Source: Candidatus Gracilibacteria bacterium CG2_30_37_12 (lineage in GTDB: Bacteria > Patescibacteriota > Gracilibacteria > BD1-5 > UBA2023). Taken from it: a stretch of DNA of 10,636 nucleotides. Numbering within the stretch: position 1 is the first letter of the stretch; each line of letters starts with the position of its first letter. The DNA lies in the NCBI GenBank assembly GCA_001873165.1, contig MNYO01000038.1, positions 1-10,636 of the forward strand, read 5' to 3'. Both the position numbers and the translations under genes were made by a program. Shown in pieces: positions 7,427 to 10,636 of the stretch. Below the pieces are notes generated by a model, which was not told where the DNA came from, made no database searches, and was given only the letters and a program-made list of their open reading frames with translations.

Positions 7427-7951
7427 TTATACTCGTATTTTCTTAATAATTTCCCCGTATTTAAGACATTTACTCGTGATGCATTTCCCGGTAATTCCTG
7501 CAAGAAGAGGAAGAATTCCGAGGAGAGCAATCCAGAAACCGACATTAATAGGAGTAGAAGGAACTTTTGTTGGGGCGAGCGTACTTACATCGAGTGTTCC
7601 ATTTTGAGTGGTAGGAGTCACTTCCTGAATAACGGGTGTTTTTACATCGATAAACCAATTCCCGATAATAATGAGTGCAACACCGAAACATATCTGGATA
7701 ATACGAACATATTTTCGTTTCGCGAGGCATATTCCACTGATTCCCATAAATATCGGAACGAGAGCGAATATAAAAAGTCCAAGTTTTTTATAGAATTCAT
7801 ACGGTTTCATAAAATCTGGGAGATGGAGAATGGAAATGTTTTGGAAATTGAATCCAACAAGCAGAGTAATTACGAGACCAAAAACGATTCGTCCGATACG
7901 GATCGTACTATCTTTTGGACGTTTCTGGAAAAATGCAACAAGTTTAAACAT
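7427..7951 (-). CDS. Small four-helix membrane protein, unknown function
   Basis: A 174-residue hydrophobic protein with no recognised family. Likely membrane segments are at about 19-36 (GRIVFGLVITLLVGF), 57-77 (LGLFIFALVPIFMGISGI), 86-102 (IQICFGVALIIIGNWF) and 137-156 (VGFWIALLGILPLLAGIT). A Thr/Pro-rich stretch of about 30 residues (TPTTQNGTLDVSTLAPTKVP) separates helices three and four and is probably outside the membrane. The N-terminus is basic and cytosolic-looking. There are no TGA codons. It lies downstream of trpS on the same strand, separated by a repeat element, so co-transcription is uncertain. Confidence 0.7.
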   Translation of the reverse strand: MFKLVAFFQKRPKDSTIRIGRIVFGLVITLLVGFNFQNISILHLPDFMKPYEFYKKLGLFIFALVPIFMGISGICLAKRKYVRIIQICFGVALIIIGNWFIDVKTPVIQEVTPTTQNGTLDVSTLAPTKVPSTPINVGFWIALLGILPLLAGITGKCITSKCLKYGEIIKKIRV

Positions 7952-8020
7952 AAGAGGAAAAATAAGTAGAAATTAAAGTGAGTGTATAGTATGGAAAATG
8001 GGGAAAAAGTAAAGAAGAGA

Positions 8021-8145
8021 CTTCTGAAAAACTTGTTCTTCAAGCTTAAATTTCCGTTTCCTTATTCACTGTACTATTCTGTACAGCTCATTCGGATACT
8101 CAATTTGCACTTGAATTACTTCCTTTTTGAGAAATCTCAGGATTC
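8021..8145. repeat. Dispersed hairpin repeat, copy A
   Basis: It aligns by eye along its length with 10149-10280 in the same orientation. Shared blocks are GAAAAACT.GTTCTT, GTTTCCT..TTCACTGTAC, GTACAGCTCA.TC and AATTACTTC. At its centre is CTGTAC-TATTCT-GTACAG (8069-8086). The stem is conserved between copies while the loop differs. It lies between trpS and the next gene, directly after the trpS stop on the minus strand. Confidence 0.65.
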
Positions 8146-9249
8146 TTATAACCCTACTACTTTTTTCACTTCCACCATCTTAGCTTCGATGCGAGCGTTC
8201 ATAATACGAGCTCATTCTTGAAGCTTGACTTCGATGAGCTCGGGATTCTGTTCGAGCATCGCACGAGCGTCGTGGTAGGGTTTGAGGTATTCGGTGAGTA
8301 TCTCCAAGAGTTCGAGTTTGGCATGGCCATACCCATACCCTGGTGCGAGGTATTTTGTTCGAATCGACTCGGTTCTGTCGGCAGTGGCGAACGTCTTGAT
8401 AAGGGCGAAAACATTGCAGGTATCAGGAGTCTTGATGTCATCGACTCACTTGGAATCGGTCACGATCGACATCACTTTTTTCTTCAGAGTTTTCGCATCG
8501 TCAAATATCCCGATGAAATTATTGTACGATTTGCTCATCTTGCGCCCATCGATTCCGGGGAGGATTGCAACGTTTGGTTCTATATGTTCGACAGGGAGTT
8601 TGAAAATATCTGCTTTGTAGGTTTTATTAAAAGCTTTGGCGATATCGCGGGTCATCTCGAGGTGCTGTTTCTGGTCGGCTCCAACAGGTACAATATCGGT
8701 ATCATAGGCGAGAATATCGGCAGCCATCAAGATTGGATAGTTAAAAACTCCCATGTTGAGTTGGGGAATAACTTCAATCTTCGCGTTCAAACCTTGCGTT
8801 TCCTCGCTCATCGTACTATCTCAGTACGCCTCGCTACGGTCCGCGGTTTTCGCACGAATATTATCGTTCTTTCCCAACTCAGATTCTTGTATTTCTGCGA
8901 GAATTTTATTTTCTGCATCCTTAAAACTATGTGCCCGAAGCATAAGCGAATACGGTGTCACTGTATTCAGTATCCAGTTGAGCTTAGGAATGAGCGGGAT
9001 ATCTGACTGGCGGAAGATATGAACAGGGGTATCGATGCCGAATATGGAAAAATAGGTGAGTATCATTTCATGAGTGTTTTTCTGAAGGTCCGTGGCATTC
9101 TTGACCGATGTGAGAGCATGGAGATCCGCAATGAAAATCGCTCCATCATTTTGTTCTGCAATGCGTTTAAAAGGAAGAACGGCCCCGAGGAGATTTCCGA
9201 GGTGCATCTGGTCTCCAGTTGGTTTCACTCCAGTAAGTATTTTCTTCAT
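8146..9249 (-). CDS. trpS: Tryptophanyl-tRNA synthetase with an internal insertion
   Basis: A 367-residue class I synthetase charging tRNA-Trp, somewhat longer than the common 330-350. The HIGH-type motif is in [14 protein letters not shown] (6-19), [12 protein letters not shown] follows at 169-180, [18 protein letters not shown] near 187-204, and KMSKS in [13 protein letters not shown]. Three TGA glycines (8821-8823, 8446-8448, 8212-8214) must be read for the whole protein. Between SFKDAENK and NMGVFNYP, where relatives have roughly 10 residues, there are about 50. They are polar and acidic and include [17 protein letters not shown]. The DNA of this segment resembles the dispersed repeat (see copy C). 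The start at 9249 gives [12 protein letters not shown], the normal N-terminus. A weak hairpin (9369-9377 with 9397-9405) lies upstream; no trp regulatory site is recognised. Confidence 0.95.
8765..8890. repeat. Diverged repeat copy C, inside trpS
   Basis: Plus-strand DNA here aligns by eye with copies A and B: GAATAACT...TTCAAA, then GTTTCCTCG.TCA (nine bases identical to copy B), a GTAC...GTAC hairpin, CTCGCT.CGGT, and further on CGCACGAAT..TTA and CAGATTCTT as in copy A. Its hairpin is CGTAC-TATCTCA-GTACG (8812-8828). The pair next to GTAC is C-G instead of the T-A of the other copies, so the fold is kept. The length matches the extra TrpRS residues. Identity is only moderate, so homology is not proven. 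Confidence 0.45.
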
Positions 9250-9423
9250 AAAAATCAGAAGGAAGGAATAATATGTATTTTTTTATGGAAAATATTTTTC
9301 TCATTTCCTGCGGGACTCGTCTTATATTGATGACTCAAACAAATCCTCGATGCATTCGAAAAGCATTTTCTATACTTGATGTATCTATTTCCCTGAAAGT
9401 ATAGAGAAGAGCTTCGAAAAAGC

Positions 9424-9459
9424 AAAAAAAAATCCTCTGACCGTGAAGTGAGAGGATTT
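9424..9459 (-). terminator. Terminator of the surface-protein gene
   Basis: 9-bp stem AAATCCTCT/AGAGGATTT (9430-9438 with 9451-9459), followed on the minus strand by a T-tract. It lies 11 bp after the stop of the gene at 9471-10007, upstream of trpS. Confidence 0.75.
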
Positions 9460-9470
9460 GATATCTCTTT

Positions 9471-10007
9471 TTAGAATTCGAGAGAAGTATTTGTCAGATT
9501 ATAAAGCGTACCATCGGAGCTTCTGAACTGCGTCTCTCCGAGATTCAATACGGTTTTTTGTACTGTTTTCTTGTATACAATCGTTACGAGCGGAGTTTTC
9601 TCGGTAAGAGTTTTTGGCTTCTTGAGGAGAAGGGTGATAGTAGAATTCCCTGGGATATTCGCATTTTGTACCACTTCTATATCTTTGTCTTCAGAGAATA
9701 CATTACTCATCGTGAGTCCTTCTGGATCGAAAGCGAGGGGGAGAATAACTCTAGAAACATTTTCTAATCGACTATTGGTTTGAATTTTGAGCATATCTGT
9801 ACCAGTTCCCGCACTGATTATATTAATATCAGCAGGAGTTGCGTTCGTATTAGTTGTAGAGTTGAGTACGGAAGTCTGAAGACGAGCTCCCATATCGGTA
9901 CTGAAGAGAAAAGCATTTATAGAAAATGCAAATGCCAAACTTGCCACGATAATAACCGTATTTTTCTTGGAATTTTGCTTTTTGTAGTCTTGGAAAAGGT
10001 TTCTCAT
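9471..10007 (-). CDS. Secreted or membrane-anchored protein, unknown function
   Basis: A 178-residue protein with a basic N-terminus (KKQNSKKN), then one hydrophobic segment at about 17-36 (NTVIIVASLAFAFSINAFLF). The remaining 140 residues are rich in Thr, Ser, Asn and beta-type sequence (ADINIISAGTGTDMLKIQT, STITLLLKKPKTLTEKTP, LVTIVYKKT), ending ...LYNLTNTSLEF. The layout fits an uncleaved signal-anchor or lipid-free secreted beta-sandwich. A cohesin- or Ig-like fold is possible, but no motif proves it. No TGA codon; no Shine-Dalgarno. It has its own promoter and terminator, so it is probably a single-gene unit. Confidence 0.7.
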   Translation of the reverse strand: MRNLFQDYKKQNSKKNTVIIVASLAFAFSINAFLFSTDMGARLQTSVLNSTTNTNATPADINIISAGTGTDMLKIQTNSRLENVSRVILPLAFDPEGLTMSNVFSEDKDIEVVQNANIPGNSTITLLLKKPKTLTEKTPLVTIVYKKTVQKTVLNLGETQFRSSDGTLYNLTNTSLEF

Positions 10008-10042
10008 AAGAATAGAAAAGAAGAGGATAAATATTTATATTC

Positions 10043-10069
10043 AGTATATGGGAATGGTCCATAAGTCAA
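10043..10069 (-). promoter_or_regulatory. Possible promoter of the surface-protein gene
   Basis: TTGACT (10069-10064), 15-bp spacer, TATACT (10048-10043) on the minus strand. It lies back to back with the plus-strand tRNA promoter 26 bp away. Confidence 0.4.
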
Positions 10070-10094
10070 ATTTTTAACTTTTTTTATAAAAATT

Positions 10095-10122
10095 TTGACA
10101 AAGCCTTACTTTTCTATACAAT
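10095..10122 (+). promoter_or_regulatory. Promoter of the tRNA-Thr/tRNA-Tyr unit
   Basis: A perfect -35 TTGACA (10095-10100), 16-bp spacer and TACAAT (10117-10122), the best sigma70-type match in the window. Transcription from about 10129 would carry repeat copy B as a 150-nt leader before tRNA-Thr. Confidence 0.6.
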
Positions 10123-10148
10123 GCCCGCACTTCTTTTGGGAAGAAACC

Positions 10149-10280
10149 TTTGAAAAACTCGTTCTTTACATTCAAAGTTCTGTTTCCTCGTTCACTGTAC
10201 AACTTTCGTACAGCTCACTCTGGTACGTACTTTTCATATAAATTACTTCGCTTTTGAAAGGTTTGCAGAATTTTTAGAAT
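10149..10280. repeat. Dispersed hairpin repeat, copy B
   Basis: Partner of copy A, with the central hairpin CTGTAC-AACTTTC-GTACAG (10195-10213). It lies between the tRNA promoter and tRNA-Thr, so it should be transcribed as part of the tRNA precursor leader. It could be a neutral insertion or a processing signal. Confidence 0.65.
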
Positions 10281-10283
10281 TTT

Positions 10284-10359
10284 GCCGCTTTAGCTCAGTT
10301 GGTAGAGCAACGGTCTTGTAAACCGTAGGTCGTCGGTTCGACTCCGACAAGCGGCTCCA
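10284..10359 (+). tRNA. trnT: tRNA-Thr (anticodon UGU)
   Basis: A 76-nt gene including encoded CCA. The acceptor stem GCCGCTT (10284-10290) pairs with AAGCGGC (10349-10355). The D-arm is AGCTCAGTTGGTAGAGC. The anticodon loop CTTGTAA lies between ACGGT and ACCGT, with TGT at 10317-10319. The T-arm is TCGGTTCGACTCCGA. It decodes ACN-type threonine codons. Confidence 0.95.
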
Positions 10360-10443
10360 TTGTTTTTGAAACAGTTCCTGGCGAATAGTTGAAAGATGAA
10401 AATCTCTTTTCTAAACTAGAAACTATGAACTTTTTTTCTTTTT

Positions 10444-10528
10444 GGGTCGGTTCCAGAGTGGTCAAATGGGGAGGACTGTAAATCCTTTGGCTTCGCCTTC
10501 GTAGGTTCGATCCCTACCCGGCCCACCA
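10444..10528 (+). tRNA. trnY: tRNA-Tyr (anticodon GUA)
   Basis: An 85-nt class II tRNA with encoded CCA. The acceptor stem GGGTCGG (10444-10450) pairs with CCGGCCC (10518-10524) through one T-G wobble. The anticodon GTA is at 10478-10480 in loop CTGTAAA. The long variable arm TTTGGCTTCGCCTTC is typical of bacterial tyrosine tRNA. The T-arm is GTAGGTTCGATCCCTAC. It shares a transcript with tRNA-Thr, 84 bp upstream. Confidence 0.95.
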
Positions 10529-10580
10529 TTTGTCATCAAAAAAGACTCCGTTTTTACGGAGTCTTTTTAGTGACAAATAA
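10529..10580 (+). terminator. Terminator of the tRNA unit with an extended stem
   Basis: Core stem AAAAGACTCCG/CGGAGTCTTTT (10540-10550 with 10557-10567), with a short T/A loop and a T-run. Outside the core, ATTTGTCA (10529-10536) and TGACAAAT (10571-10578) also pair, giving an almost 22-bp foldback. Confidence 0.8.
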
Positions 10581-10591
10581 TGAGATTGAAT

Positions 10592-10606
10592 GGGTAGGGA
10601 TCGAAC
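10592..10606 (-). repeat. Inverted 15-nt copy of the tRNA-Tyr T-arm
   Basis: GGGTAGGGATCGAAC is the exact reverse complement of 10505-10519 in tRNA-Tyr. The flanking bases form neither an acceptor nor a T-stem, so this is not a tRNA gene as far as the window shows. It may be a tRNA fragment left by recombination or integration. Confidence 0.5.
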
Positions 10607-10636
10607 GTGAGGTATTTTCGAAGTGAAACGGAGAAA

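Noticed and set aside
7604..7969. 121-codon plus-strand frame
   Set aside because: Lies opposite the better supported four-helix membrane protein and has charged, low-information sequence.
8218..9006. 262-codon plus-strand frame opposite trpS
   Set aside because: Antisense to conserved TrpRS motifs; no family resemblance.
10575..10636. A third tRNA on the minus strand
   Set aside because: Only the T-loop 15-mer matches; neither the T-stem nor the acceptor stem can form.
1..10636. CRISPR arrays, transposase genes, integrases or rRNA
   Set aside because: No regularly spaced repeats, transposase or integrase-like protein, or rRNA sequence is visible.

Overview
The window reads as a chromosomal segment of a bacterium that translates UGA as glycine (genetic code 25), the hallmark of the candidate phyla Gracilibacteria (BD1-5) and Absconditabacteria (SR1) of the Patescibacteria/CPR. 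Under the standard code rel, thyA, tmk, trpS and the restriction-modification genes all look broken. In each, the break is an in-frame TGA, and the protein continues in the same frame. Several of these TGAs fall on family-conserved glycines, such as the LGDN motif of the methyltransferase and the glycine before the EAK of the endonuclease. None of the eleven protein genes has a recognisable Shine-Dalgarno sequence; starts are preceded by AT- or pyrimidine-rich DNA, often close to a sigma70-like -10 box. I cannot tell from the window which of the two phyla it is.

Layout. (1) 100-1503, minus strand: a type II restriction-modification pair, with a PD-(D/E)XK endonuclease followed by a beta-class DNA methyltransferase. 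The methyltransferase stops before its SAM-binding motif I, next to a long imperfect hairpin, so it looks damaged. (2) 1504-1848: a divergent intergenic region. It holds two hairpins whose loops are perfectly complementary over 15 nt, a terminator-like hairpin abutting the endonuclease start, and a promoter for rel. (3) 1849-4080, plus strand: full-length bifunctional (p)ppGpp synthetase/hydrolase. (4) 4140-7369, plus strand: dcd, dut, thyA, an unknown gene and tmk. The four recognised genes stand in the order of the reactions dCTP to dUTP to dUMP to dTMP to dTDP. A bidirectional terminator closes this block. (5) 7427-10007, minus strand: a four-helix membrane protein, trpS and a single-pass surface protein, both of unknown function. 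(6) 10095-10570, plus strand: a strong promoter, a repeat element, tRNA-Thr(UGU), tRNA-Tyr(GUA) and a terminator.

The most interesting signals are three. A roughly 125-bp hairpin-bearing repeat occurs twice between genes (about 8021-8145 and 10149-10280). A diverged third copy appears to lie in frame inside trpS, where it would encode an extra stretch of about 40-45 residues. The second signal is the interlocked hairpin pair upstream of the restriction gene, a candidate structured RNA or attenuator. The third is an apparently intact endonuclease beside a methyltransferase that lacks its SAM-binding half. All of this was read by eye; no database search or folding was run.
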